A stretch of 64,000 nucleotides of DNA. Source: Glandiceps talaboti. Lineage: Eukaryota; Hemichordata; Enteropneusta; Spengelidae. The position numbers and the translations under genes are program-made. The notes beneath the pieces are model-generated. The model made no database searches. It was given only the letters and a program-made list of their open reading frames with translations, and was not told the origin of the DNA. Of this stretch, positions 37,693 through 51,549 are shown one piece after another; positions within the stretch are counted from its first letter, which is position 1; each line of letters begins with the position of its first letter. The stretch lies in NCBI RefSeq assembly GCF_964340395.1, contig NC_135560.1, forward strand, positions 12,471,098 to 12,535,097, read 5' to 3'.

Positions 37693-39510
37693 GCTCTACA
37701 TACATATGTATTGAGCACAGTTTACTCAAGCATAGACAATTTAAATATACTGAGTATATATATATATATATATAAATTGTAAATTCGTCATAGCGTTACT
37801 ACGTACCTATACCCATGCACACTACAAACAAGAGTGTCGCTCGAATACACCATGGAGGTATATACCTCCCTGAATATATGTTTAGTACATGTAGCAAATT
37901 TCTATAATTACGCAATACTACGAGATGTTTTGACGTGACGTTATTAACAGGTGTGGCAGTTTATCCAACTAACGTCTTAGTTTATGATTTACATTGTAGG
38001 TCTGTTCTATATATGAAATGACTTAGAAGGACTGTACATTGAATAATAAAAGATTCATTGTTTCTAGAATCGAACTGTAGTAACCAATTTCAAAAATCAG
38101 GAATGTTTTTTTTTTATCTTGCTACAAAATAAAAAAAAACTATCCCGCTGGCAAATAGGTTCATGTCATGTCTTCGTTTCCATTGTCAGCTGTAAATGGG
38201 TCGATACGAGCATTCATAGAGTGATAAAAAGGGTCTTCCGGTAATGTTTGAGGTCGGGAGATCGTCTGAAAACCACCTTGTTAATGTATATTCCGCTCTA
38301 GAGGGCGTGGTGAAAACTAGGGCCCCGCCACGACATTCTCTTGGGGGAGGGGTACATAAAGAGTATAGGATCAGGTATCCTTTGTAAAACATGCTTTGTA
38401 AATCTTCGTTAGATTTGAGGATGGAGAAAACCGTCTGTTTTCCACTGTTCAACTGTTACAAGGGCGTGAAATGACAGGGGGTCAGAATTCAGTGGCTAGG
38501 AAAATATAGACGATGAAACTGTTACATATTCATAAGGGCCTGGTCATATTTAGTGGGGGAGTGGGTTCCGACGAAACTGTACTTTGCTTTCTCAAAAGCA
38601 ATTCAAAATAGAAGTGACACCAACAGTTTCTCACATTACCAACATCACAAATTACACATTTAAGGAGCCATTGATAGATATCTGAATATCAATCTACAGA
38701 TTGTATTGTTGTCCGTAACACCTTCTGATCTATTTTGGGTCTTTATTTTCTTAGCATATGTGATAAATTTTACATCATAATCTTCAAGTTTTGGTTATCT
38801 TTTTTTAAAATTTACATTTTACGAGTGAAAAATACTACAAAACAATAATTGTTATCCAAGGTTTTTGAAATGTTGATCAAAAAAGTGTACGAAAATAAAA
38901 CCCCAAAATAAATTGGGTGTTCCTGGTACATAAAACCACTTGTACAAATGTCATCCAATGTGACCACACTTCTATGGTATACACTTTGTATAAACTGGGG
39001 AAGAAACTAAGCTGTACCCTGTTGACATATGTGCAAAGAATTACAAGATAATTTCTGGAAGTTCATCAAATTGTACTGTTACATTCATACATGCTTTATT
39101 TTTTTCACATACACACAAAGAAACTCTTGGCAACAACATCAATATGCAATAATTGTGATTTATTTTCATATTTCAGTGGTCAGTCTGGGACTATCCATCT
39201 TTATTTATTCAAGGCAGTCTATTTTTTTTTTATCATACGTAAGTCTGAAATCATAAATTCAATTTGTCCATAATTCCAGTGCTCATTTAACTTTCACTTT
39301 GTGTAATTACAAGTTCATTGATCACAAATATGTCTTTCTGTCTAACCTTCTAATCTCTGTAAGCTCAAAACTAGTGTACTGTAACTCCTATTGAAATACA
39401 CTGTACTTGTAGTCTTTCTAGTCTCTTCTACAACCTGCTTCATGTTAGTGTTCACTGTCTGCGTTTGATACAACCATGCAGTAACCAATAACAAACTGCA
39501 CATTCTACCC

Positions 39511-39833
39511 TTTCAAGTGGCCAAATGGATGACAAATGGTATTATTTGGATTTTTACTTCAGAAAACAACAAAATACTGTGACACAACATATACTAATCT
39601 ATGTTTGTAGCTCAATAAATTGCAAAACATTAAAAAATGTGAAAAATATTTGGTATTGTATTTACAATAACAAACTTTTATATACAGTTAGCTTTTCATA
39701 ATTTTATTGAGTTACAAATACAGACTTGGTCAATGCTATTTCACATTGTTTTTCAAGTAGGAAAACATAGCAGAGTTATTTTCTGAATTAAAAATCCAAA
39801 ATAAATATCCATTTGTCCATACGGCCACTTTAA
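39511..39833. mobile_element. AAGTGGCC-ended MITE, copy 1
   Basis: The ends are inverted: the left starts TTCAAGTGGCC and the right ends GGCCACTTTAA, and the arms pair imperfectly for over 100 bp (GGATTTTTACTTCAGAAAA against its partner). A second, less complete copy is at 52105-52406. Non-coding. Confidence 0.7.
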
Positions 39834-40071
39834 GGTAGCAAGATTGCATTTTCTTGCAATATCTTTTCTAAATCAAATAACCATTTAAATGTACCACAAC
39901 TAGACACAGACATGTGGGCAACAATGTTTTGATGTCTTCGTCTGCATGGTGACACTTTAGTTTATTTCATTTTAAGACAAAACGCTGTAAGAAACTATTT
40001 ATTCAATCTTGCTCTCTTAAAGTGTAGCATGTGTAGTTTCTTATTGGCTTCGGTATGGTTGTATTAAACAG

Positions 40072-40217
40072 AGCCAGAGAACACTAACATGAAATGGGCA
40101 GTATTTAGAACCAGTGAACGCTAACATGAAAGAGGCAGTATTTAGAACCAGTGAACGCTAACATGAAAGCGGCAGTATTTAGAACCAGTGAACACAAACA
40201 TGAAAGAGGCAGTATTT
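40072..40217. repeat. 37-bp minisatellite, four units
   Basis: Units start at 40072, 40109, 40146 and 40183, an exact 37-bp period. Each contains CTAACATGAAAG-like and GGCAGTATTT segments. Confidence 0.92.
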
Positions 40218-40555
40218 CGCAAAAGTACACAGCATTGCAGCTGTAAAAATAGTCGTTTTCACTAGTAATACTTCCCATCTATAGATGACACTCACTAGTT
40301 GATACAAATTCGTACCATTGCTCTCCATTATGTTCCTATGATGGACACATTTGCATATACAATTGCTATAAAAAAGTCACATACAATCTCGTTGTTTTCT
40401 CTGTACAGATATTTAAACGTTAAAGTGGCACAGGCTGTATCTGAGACCAAACTGTCGACCAAACTCAGTCAACAATATCTGGAAACATAAATACACCATT
40501 TCATTAGGGAGTAAATCGGCACCAACCCAGCGCATTAGATATGGTGGAGTATATC

Positions 40556-40664
40556 ATTAATATAGCCCAGAGACTTGGATATCCGGTTTGCAAATGGGGT
40601 GTTTGTCATATCACTGAGGTCATTATGTTGAGTCAGATAGCTGTGTCTCTGGGCTAACATTAAT
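40556..40664. mobile_element. Small inverted-repeat element
   Basis: ATTAATATAGCCCAGAGAC at 40556-40574 pairs with GTCTCTGGGCTAACATTAAT at 40645-40664, with one extra base. About 109 bp overall. Probably a short MITE. Confidence 0.55.
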
Positions 40665-41018
40665 AAGCTTGGAAACTGAGACTTTTTTTTTGTTGAATTT
40701 TTAGGTGCTTGAAAAATAATGACATTACATCTGAACACATGATGTGGTGTAGAGCTCTAACATATTGCTGGATATATAATTCAACATCTTTCTGTAACTG
40801 GAATATCACAAAGATGATTCCAAAATATGAAACAAAAATAAACATCAAGGACTATAAAAAAACCACAGACTATGTCCCTTTACTAGAAAAACAGTATAAC
40901 CATATTCATGATACTATTTGCAGACTGACGTGTTGTCATACTAATAATGATCTTTCATCAGTAAATATTCTTGTCATATCGTCCACTAAGTTGAAAGAGT
41001 ACCACGAGATGAGTTGTA

Positions 41019-41397
41019 CGATTGCCGACATCACACCATGGACTGAACGGGAACCTGTTACAAACAGGGAATTTCAAAGTAAACAACTGAATTGGATTAA
41101 TAACACTTGGCACAGCATGTTGGAAATACAGAGACTTATATTACATTCCATCATTTGCTAAGACAAGTTTTATGGCCTCGTTACACAATAGTGCCATTCA
41201 CAAACAAATTAGAAGTCCCCACTGGCATTTCATGCACACATAGAGAAGCCATAAAACTGTTATCAAACCATAAAAACTGTAATACAAGCCTCTGCTCTTC
41301 CACTCTGCTGTATCAAGCATTATTAATCCAAATTACTTGTTTACTTTCCTTGTTTGTAACAACTTCCGTTTTTCCACGGTCTTATGTCGGCAGTTGT
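41019..41397. mobile_element. TIR element family, intact (empty-site) copy
   Basis: Terminal inverted repeats of about 45 bp: the left starts CGATTGCCGACATCACACCA and runs to GTTACAAAC; the right is its imperfect reverse complement ending GTCGGCAGTTG. The internal sequence matches the copy at 49419-49911, but without the nested insertion carried there. Non-coding. Confidence 0.75.
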
Positions 41398-42717
41398 AAT
41401 AGACTTGCCTTCAATGAAATACATCTATAATATCAACTAAAGATTACAGGTAGTTATAATTCACCTATTAGCAGCAAAGCAGAGCGCTACATAAATCTAT
41501 CATTACTCCTATTGAAAGCTTATAATGGCACTATGGCATAACCATAAAATCATAAAGTCTGGAATAGCACCTTGGTTTTACAATTTCTTGTTATTTTTTA
41601 TTCTTCAATACACGGAATTCTCAATTTTATCGTCTCCTAAAGTTACATCACAGTTAGTTATTTGAACATGAATTAACATATATGACAACATTCCAACAGT
41701 GAAATTTTTGTTTAATTCTCTAAGTAAATTTGTCTCTAACTTGATTGAATTGGATGGAGTTAATAATTAAGCCTGCTTTGTAATTTTATGTCAACATTTA
41801 TTAATGTAACTGTACCCAGTATTAAGTTATTTGTCCTATCATCAGAATAATTTGTTAGCCTGTGTCTTTTTTGTCAACATATTTGTGGGAAATCGCATGA
41901 AAAAGATGTGCAATAGGCCTTTCCAAAATTTGCCATGGTGGCGCTTTACTTCCTGTCTGCGTGTACCTTTGGGGTATACATAGTACAGGTTACTTGGTTA
42001 ATCATAGAACACTGCTGCCTTCCTCGATGTCTGAGCAATGTGAAAAACATCCCTAATTTTAATACACTTCCACAGAATACAAGGAACAAAGCTCTTAAGA
42101 AACAGTACTATGAGGTGATGATGCCCCCAATTTGAGTGAGGGCGCTGTATTCTCAATTTCCTGTTTGCAGTCTGCAATGGCCAATTTTTCTACATGTCCC
42201 CTCGACTTCTCTGACTGCTCTTGACAATAACATACAAACAAAATAAAGATTCATCAAATTAAACTCTTGTTCCAAACACAAATTTGAAAATATTGATATT
42301 TTTGTGTAATGTAATATTTGAAGGACTGTCAAAACAATCTTAGCACCCGACATTTTCAATTTGGGATTTCATTATCTTGATTGATAAAAGTATGTGTTGA
42401 CAATGGAACTCGTGGAGTTGTACGAAATGGCTACCCCTACATAATATGTTAAAAATAAATTCATCAATATATAAATTACTCAAATATATGCTAAAGTTTC
42501 AAAATTACAGAATCTAAGAGTACTGCAGTATCAAATCTTTTGACCATCTGGCAGTTATTCGTCATCATCACTATTGTTTGCAAAATTGAAGGTACTGCAT
42601 GTAAAACGATCTTTTCACAATTTTCCAATGATACCCAAATTAACTGAAGTACATGCAAATGCAGATTACAAATTTGAATGAAAAGTGAAAGGATCACTTT
42701 TTCAAATTTTCGACCAT

Positions 42718-42745
42718 CACCACCACCACCACCACCACCACCACC
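42718..42745. repeat. (CAC)n microsatellite
   Basis: Nine CAC units followed by C-rich sequence. Confidence 0.9.
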
Positions 42746-44645
42746 CCCATCCCCACCCCATCCCCATAAAGTTGACCCCTTTCATAACATATTTACATCA
42801 CCACACGGAAATGATTTATACCTGTGAGTAGGTTTTGTCATAGCGATGCCAACTCTCTAAGATGAATAAATAAAGAGCTTTGACATTTACAGGGGATCTA
42901 CTTCAAAGTCTGTTTTCAGGCAATCCGACTAAAATACAAGCTTTCCAGGGTAGTGTTACTTGAAGATTAGAATAATAGACATGATATCCTGATAATATTC
43001 GTATCAATGTACGTATTAATTTCACTTTTTAAGACGTTCTTATTGAGCATTATCTTTCCTTTGCCATTCCAGCTCTACTGGAGTGTCCTTTTGGTGACAG
43101 CATGTGAACACATCTGTGATAAATGAGGCTGAAATAACTAAACTAGATCTGACAGAAAAAAACAACTTTATAATGAATTCTAAACTAAGTGACTCATACA
43201 AGTCAATTTTTGAGTAGAACATAATACAGTCATTGAGGAGCTCCAAAATTTTTTTGATAATTTTGGTCATTTTTTGATTTACACTGATCGAAAATTGACT
43301 TGGTCAAATGGTTTTGATATTATATTCTATACATAGTGTTAAACACGAGACACTAAACAACACAAAATGATATTTTCACTATCATTTTTTTGATGTTTTT
43401 GTAAAGTTTTTTTTTAAACCTAATAAAAGACTGACTAATACTTAGTCAAAGTGACATGGCTGTAACTACTGCTTGAATATTTACTGTGGCAGGGAACATT
43501 GTTCAAGACTTTAAGTTTACGATTTCAAGCAAATTTGACCTATGTTGCTGCCCTTCTCCGTCATCAAAGACAGAGGAACAGCTGGTCAACATTGCACAGC
43601 CAACTTTTGCTTGAACCATACATCAAAAACAGAACCGAAAGATGTCCTTGATACATGTGACCCATCTACTACCCTTCACAAAAAATATGAACATTTTAAT
43701 CTTCCTTGATAACATATTTTCTTATCACATTGACAAGTTAAGCCAATATTAACAGAAAATTTGAAACTAAGCAAATAGAGAAGATTATAGTGACTGAGTA
43801 GAGCTTATTGCTTTCTCCATTAAAAAGTAAGTTACAAAAGAATCCTATTGGTAGTTGTTTCTGTAAGTTTTATAACATGTTAATACCCGGTGTACTTTGA
43901 TGATACAGGGTTGCATATCAACCTTCGTAAAGGCTTCAACATTATGGCAAGCATTTTCAATTCCATAATTATGACACATTCACTTATGAAGTTCTTACAT
44001 TGTAACAACCATAAACCCTAGATGGATTTATTTATGAACATATGCTCTATAGAGATCAGGTAGAAATCAGCTATTGTTGTTTCCTGGCTACCCTGTTTTT
44101 AAATAAATTTTACTATCGGTAATTAAATACATAGCTACAAGAAATTACCGGAATACAATCTGTGTGCATCCATGATCTGTGAACATCCTCTGTAATGTAC
44201 AATACAGGGAGATATATTTTGGTAAGTCAGTTTGATTTTAAACCAATTACGACTGAAAATAATTAACCATCATGAGTTATCACCAAGCTGTTAAAATAGA
44301 TTAACATGGACAGTTATGTTGAAAACTGGTAGTTTTTGTTTTGCTTCTCCATGAAAGTGATACTTCTCATAAAGGGAAAGCTCTGATTTCAATAGTTGCC
44401 TTGGTTACCTTGCATATTTTAACTGCAGGTCTGTTTCAACATGAACAGTTTTGTGTAAACATCAGATCTGTCATTACGAATAATATATAAATGATTCAAT
44501 AGACATAATTTTACAGAGCAAAAGAAAATATGTTTGATAAACATATGTAACTTACTATGTACTATTAACACCCTGATAAACGTCTAAATAACAGCTACTG
44601 CAGATGATCAGATAGTCTAGGTCCGGATAGGGAACATATTTCGTA

Positions 44646-44977
44646 CTACAATGTACTCCATTCTACTGCCAGTCTAGTAAAGGTCCCCAATGATTGCACA
44701 TAATTCTCTGCTCCCTCCCACAGGGTTCATATAAACATGACATCCTCATGTCCCCATGTGATCTTACTTTAAACAAACTGGAGGAGGAGTTGGACATTTG
44801 CATATCATTATTACGTGCTCAATTCCCGCGATAGTCAAAACATGGTCAAAACAGCTGTATCAAATGTATTACTACTGACATGCGGTTTTCGTTCTTCGCT
44901 CACCATGACGTTCAAATACACTTGACACCTTTTGTTGGGACCTTGACTAGACTGGGAGTAGAATGGAGTACATTGTA
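44646..44977. repeat. Inverted repeat in the 3' flank of gene E
   Basis: TACAATGTACTCCATTCTAC at the left (44646-44688 arm) pairs with the right arm at 44937-44977 over about 40 bp with few mismatches. The right arm lies about 135 bp downstream of the gene E stop codon. A foldback element or 3' UTR hairpin. Confidence 0.65.
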
Positions 44978-45111
44978 ATCACTGACATGCATGAAGTAAA
45001 AAACGTCTGATGAGTGTTTGAAAGTAACAATTGAAAAAAAAGTAATCTGCATGATGTCATTTCCACACGATTTGTTTAACATCCATATATCTTTGGCCAT
45101 TGCAGTCATTT

Positions 45112-48100
45112 CTACTTCTTCTCGACTTTTTTCTTGGTTGGTTGAGTCTTGGTTTGTTGCTTACGGGAAACAGTTTTATTGGAACTGGCATATTTCTGCT
45201 TGTCATTCCTGATGTGAACAAAAAAATGAAAGAAACCAGTCAAACTTTTTGTTCAGGATTTGAATATTTCTACAAATTATACAATTATATTAAATAATAT
45301 ATTGTATGATATGCATTTTTTTCAAAAACCATTATGGTCACTATTACCCAGCAGTGAGAGAGTGGTGTGTTGGGTCTACAAAGACAGTCTGAAGCAAAGA
45401 CTGCAAGAAATATTTGGGGAATTCTAACTGTCTGAACAGATGGAAATTAAGGCCATTTTGTACTCGTATACTGCAGATATTTCTCTCCAGTGTCTAAGCT
45501 ACAGATACATGTAAAACATTTAAGCCAGACAAACCTTCTCTGATGTAATCAGCCAAGCTCAGTTAAAGGTTGGGTAAAATTTTTGGATGATGAACTTTTT
45601 CTGATACTGGATGAAATGGGCCAACAATGAGACTTGGCGAATTTTTGAGCCACAAACTGATTAGTATTGATGTAGTATGAACCTCAGAAATACAACATTT
45701 TAACTTTTGATATCACTTCATTTAGAAAAATCTGACCTATTCTCAGTTAAAATCAAGAAATGAAAACTTGGGGGTCATCAGAGGTCAAAATAACATCAAT
45801 CCATTTTAGAATCCACTATAGTCACTGAATACTGTGTTAACTTACTTACATTAAAGATTACTGGTTTCATTAAAAACAGGAAGGTGACCACAAAGTCTGT
45901 TTTATTATTTCAAAAAATACCAGGAATATAGCTTTCATATATAATAGCAAAGTTTTCAGAGATTTGAATAACATTAATTTTCTGGCAAATTCGTTTCACA
46001 GTAATATTCTATCTTACATGGTTCTACAAAAATGGCCGACCAAACATTGGTGTAACGGTCCTGTGCCAGTCTCACCTAGAATCCAGGTGAATTGGGATTT
46101 TGTATTCCCCCCCCCCCCTCCCCATCTCAATAGCAAAATTCAAAATCCTGAATCACCTACATTCTAGACTGTAGTGCCAGTCTGTCAAAACAAACAACTC
46201 TGATTTGACACAAAATGGCTGCCATATCAATATGCTAATCTCTTCATTGGATTTATGCACTTGACAGCAAATATTTGCATTTACATTACCAATTTGTCTT
46301 ATAAAATCCAAATAACAGATACAAGGATAATCACTGCAAATTTTTTCTATAATAATACTGCCTACGACTAGATTTCAAGACAAATTAAAAGTGTGAATTA
46401 TTGAAAATGGATTGAAGTCAAATAAACCTTCATTCCTAGCAATCATATTTATATAAAAAAATCATATTTGTGTATCCATTTAATTGCAAGGTATTTGTAG
46501 GAACTTTCAATTTTTTTTTTTTTACATTTGATCGTCGGTAATATACGATAATCTCATGAAGTAATTTGCTCAGACTAGATTGAATCATGACACATTGAAT
46601 AATAATGAGACATTTTCAATGTTTTATGATTTATAATATTTTTTGTGTGAATAACCTTTGAAGATATGAAATGCCACGGAAAAATTTTTACTACTTGACT
46701 AGATACTCCTAGGATGTCCTTTGTAGGTAATTTATCATGGCCTGAAGGCATTTCAATAATTGCTTGCCAGTATTTGAAGTATTTCCCCGTGTTTTGCAAT
46801 AACTTGAGGGCAATTGTAATATTTTGTAAGGCAATCTTCATACAAACTCTTAAGATATATGATATTTCAATCCTGTTTTTTTCCCCTTAAGATTCATTCA
46901 TTTGATTATTGAAACTGACTTGGTAGGCAGAAGAAGATATCAAAGTGGATATTGTAATTCAAGGGTGCTGTTGCTAAGGTTAGAGGACCCATGTTACAGA
47001 GAAGAGAGTACGGTAAAAATCCCACATGGTAAAATGCCAGGGGGCTATGTTATATTTTATCGTGGAGGTGGGACAGGGTTTGCCCCTATCTCTGTTCTTT
47101 ACCTATTTATATCTCTTGATAAATTGAGTTGACAAGCACACAACTGAGGGGTATAACCCATGTTCTCGACAAGACTTACATGTAAAGCATTCTTTTCATA
47201 TTGTCTTGGGGTATGAACATTCTGCGACATCAATTTGCAAAGTTTAATTCCTAGAACTATAATGCCATATTCAAAATGACCCTGATAATTTTTCAAAATC
47301 AAACTAGAATTAGCAGACCGTGTGCCTAATCTGAAAAAAGTGATAATATGAGTAAATTCTGGTCAGTTTGTGTGGGCATTAAGGTGAGGTCACGACCTTT
47401 ACAGTACATAAATTTATAACGAAAAGCAGAGATTTATTACGTTAAAGGTCTCGCTTTGCAATACATCAATAAATTAGACTCGATTTAAATCAAAATTTTG
47501 GATTCAAATTCATCAATCAAGACATTTTGACAAAAAAAACAATCAACTTCACTCATTGGTTATCAAGGCCACACTATGACATAACCCCCGGCACCCCCTC
47601 TTCCCCTTCTGAAAAATGTTTCTCAAAACCTACCTGCTCATCACCGTTTTATTACGACATCCCATTCCACCTTCCCAATGGGCTGACCTGATTCTTGTCA
47701 TGGAAGAATTACACGTTACACAAGGTTTCTCTGCTGCATATTGCTGTAGGTAAAAATCAAAATATAACAATCACTCTAAGCAATTCTCTAGTTTTTTTTT
47801 AACCCAAATAGTGTATTTCATCTCATATTTGCCTGACCTGATAACTGTTGAAATATATAACACCCTTCTATAAAATTGGGCTTGCATACCTAAACACATT
47901 CTGGTCAATAACCTCTCATGAACTTCACTACATTCATTACAGCATTACTATGATCAGCTGTGAACTTTCATGTTTTATATTTTGTACAAAATAAAGTTCT
48001 TTGAACGATCAAAGTTTCAGTATCCGATTTTTGAGATGAATACTACACGTACCTGTTCTCTACAACAAAATCCACAAATCATTCTATTGGCAAGGGTCAT

Positions 48101-51100
48101 TTCATGGTCCTCCACGTCATCATGACATACATCACATGGATACGTTTTACCACAACAAGGAAACCTACAAGACAAAGTTTAAAACAAAGTCAGTGAAAAT
48201 GTATTATGAAATCCTCTTTTTTTCATCAAATTTTGTGCTGGGAATTCTTGCCGGCGATTTCCTGTTTATACAGACATACACACACACACACACACACACA
48301 AACACAATCACACATTTCTACAGAAATCTATTCAAGTTTGGGACTGCGTGACAGGGCTATGTTGCACGCTACATATCATGCCACTATCACTGAGAAACCA
48401 CACTGTCCTTTGTTTTTTCATTAATCAGCTCATGGAATAAAATCATTGATAAGGTGTACATGATGTACGAGTCCTCCAACAACCCAGACAAGATAACAGC
48501 ATTGCCTGTAACTATGACAATCTAAAGAACTTATCCCCGGATACATGTAGATATCACATTCCTACAAATTATTAGTTTGTCTAAATATCCCCACTTCATG
48601 ATGGTCTAATTTTTTCTCATTTGTAAATTTTTACCTTCGGTTAACTTGAAATTGTGTCATAATGGAATGACCTTTTATAGTGAAAATGAGGCTTGTGACC
48701 TCATTGTCCATGTCTTGTGAACACTTCTATTTATTATCAAAAATTCAAGTTATTGTCATGATATTATATTATACAGTAATCAACTTCAATCAGAAATGTG
48801 CTGTGGAAAAAATGTCCATTTTAAAGAGAATTGTTTTATGAAAGTCTTGAATACCAACGGTAGCAACATTTTCACAGGACTGACTCCAAAAGACTCTAAG
48901 AAGTCAAATGCCATGATTTACACCACAAAATGTCATGTCTTTGATAGCTGTGGGGAAAAGAAATGAGCTCTATTCCTCACCTTAACCATCTGTAACTCTT
49001 TTTGTAATGTTTACAAGTTCCATTGTCTGGGAGAGCCTTGCCTTCCTGTATAGCTGGATCTTTCTGTACTTTCTTAGATTTCTTCATTTCAACCACGTGA
49101 ACTTTTCCAGACACTGCAACAATGAAAAGATGATGAATATGACAATTTTTTACAGCGCAAAACATTTATTTGTAAACTGATCATTTTATTCATGTCTGTG
49201 TAGGTTACGCCCGTCCTGAAAAAGCCCAAGGAACAGTAATTGTACATTTTAATTGTTCCCCATTTTAAGATTTACCAAACATTTATTGAAAACAGTTTTT
49301 TAAGGTTAAGAAAGTGACTATAGATTTGTGTATCGCTGTCATCATTTCTTTCTATGTCAGGCAACATTTTGTAATGTTCTGTTCCTTTTGGAAAGTTATT
49401 AACAGTAATTTTTAAATGTACAACTGCCGACATTAGACAGTGGACAAACAGAACCTGTTACAAACAGGGAAACTAAACAAATGAATTGGATTAATAGCTC
49501 GCGTAGTGGCTCAATGACTAGTATGCATACACGCTCTACATACTATCCACATTCTCCACGCAGAGGGTGTTATCTACAAAGTCATCGTGGCGGCTGGCAG
49601 CCGGTCACAAATGAATCTACCCTGCGCGAGCTTTTGGGCTTTACTTAGTTATGATATTAACACTTGGCACAGCATGTTGGAAGTAAAGAGACTTGTATTA
49701 CATTCCATCATTTGCTAAGAATAGTTTTATAGCAACTTTACATAGTAGTTCATGTTTCCAATTCCTCTGACATTTCATGTACACATAAAGAGACCATAAA
49801 ACTGTTCTTATCAAACCATGCTGTGCCAAGTGTTATTAATCCAATTCACTTGTTTACTTTCCACGTTTGTAACAGGTTCCGTTCATCCACCATCTGATTT
49901 CAGCAGTTGTAGTATGTGTTATCTGTTTGGAATTTCACAACCACCAGTGTTACTGATAGTGTAAAACAACAGGAGTATTCATAAATTGTCACTATGCTTG
50001 ATGTTTGAATTACTTACCTTCTGCTTCTGATGGTTCCAGTTTTATGAATCGCACGGCTTCAACGATGATTCTTAATTTCTTGTGGCAGTGCCGACACCAC
50101 ATGTCCTTAGCTTGGCCAAAATGCACTCCCTGTCAGAGAACAGAAGTGAAAGGAAGCCATGTATGAATGTTGTAACTCAGCTAATAATGAATAACAGACT
50201 ATGTATAGTTGGAAACACTTTTTACCTACAAACTTTGGTGGAAAAATTATTTGAAATAGGGATTACTTGGTTTCCTTTCAAAAAAATGCATATGGAAAAC
50301 AATAGCAAAATTGTATTACAGAAACCATAGCAACAGTATATATGGAAACCATAGCAAAAGTGAATATGGAAACCATAGCAACAATGTATATGGAAACCAT
50401 AGATATTTCTTTTGCTTAAATGCAAAAGTTTAGCAAATGAAATTTTCATCCACAATAAAACTTTTGCACCTCCTTTTAACATTACATACTAAGTTCTGAG
50501 TGTGATTGAGGTTTCAATGATATTTGTTTGGCAGATTTACCTTAAAGTTCATTTCTTTAGAGCAATTCATACAGCCAGCCTTGAGTTCACATTCTATAGA
50601 TATCAAATCAAACGGTATACAGCCATCAATGTCCAAATATCCCAAAGTCGATGAATACTGATGCGTTATGCTGGGTCTGTAGGTGAGTAACTGTTGATTT
50701 TGACAACGCTCGCATGTGATAGAGTTTACTCGTCTTGGTGGTGTCGTCACGTCAGATTTGCCCTTACAGCGTAAACACTGAATACTAAGAGATATCTTGG
50801 TACAAGTTAAAGTAGCGGTATTTTCAGTCAGTTCTAGTCCACGTAATCTAATCTCAGTTCCTCGGTGCTCGTTCCTTTCACTTTTCTTTTCTTTTCTGTC
50901 ACTTTGTGGTACACGATCCTCTTGGTTGATTGCCAAATCTGCTATCATCATTCCACCATCGATGACTCTGTTTGGTTGTAAACCTACGTCAGTTAAATTT
51001 CTCTGGTTTTCTTCCTCGTCTATGTCGTCATTTTCATCCTGGGATGAAGTCTGTTGTCCTTGCAGTTGTTCAAATGGTATAAACTCAAACCCTGCTGCCT

Positions 51101-51508
51101 CTGCTACGATTTCCATCTTGTACTGTGACGAGATACAAACATAGCAAACAATATTAGTAAGCTTGTTAACAAACAACTTGAATTTCCAACAGGTTTTGCA
51201 AACTAACAAGTTTTTTTTCCAAGAAAACTGTAGGTCATACACAAACACACATATCATCCAAATCTGTAAAACTCTATGGGGTATATAAATATAGAAATCA
51301 GTTCCACTTGTTTACAACTTTCTTATGCAAACACTTGAAACAGTCAGCCAAATGGGGTCTCCTGAAAGCCTAGTTGTAACTGGAACATTTTTTTCTCACA
51401 ATTTGTTGTCTTCCTTCCTTCCTTCCTTCCTTCATCCATCCATCCATCCATCCATCCAACAATCCATCCATCTGTCCTTCCATCCATTCACCCATTCATT
51501 CATCCATC

Positions 51509-51549
<41 letters not shown>

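Larger units (their letters stand above)
33182..45111. other. Gene-free region between genes E and D
   Basis: About 12 kb with no supportable gene. It holds the gene D upstream block, several microsatellites, a 37-bp minisatellite, and inverted-repeat elements at 37646, 39511, 40556, 41019 and 44646. The longest open frame (40709-41161, plus) runs through one of these elements and has no recognised domain. The last part, just below 45112, is probably the 3' UTR of gene E. Confidence 0.6.

Noticed and set aside
40709-41161. Plus-strand frame of 150 codons
   Set aside because: Runs into the TIR element at 41019 and has no domain; the sister element copy is not open in this frame.
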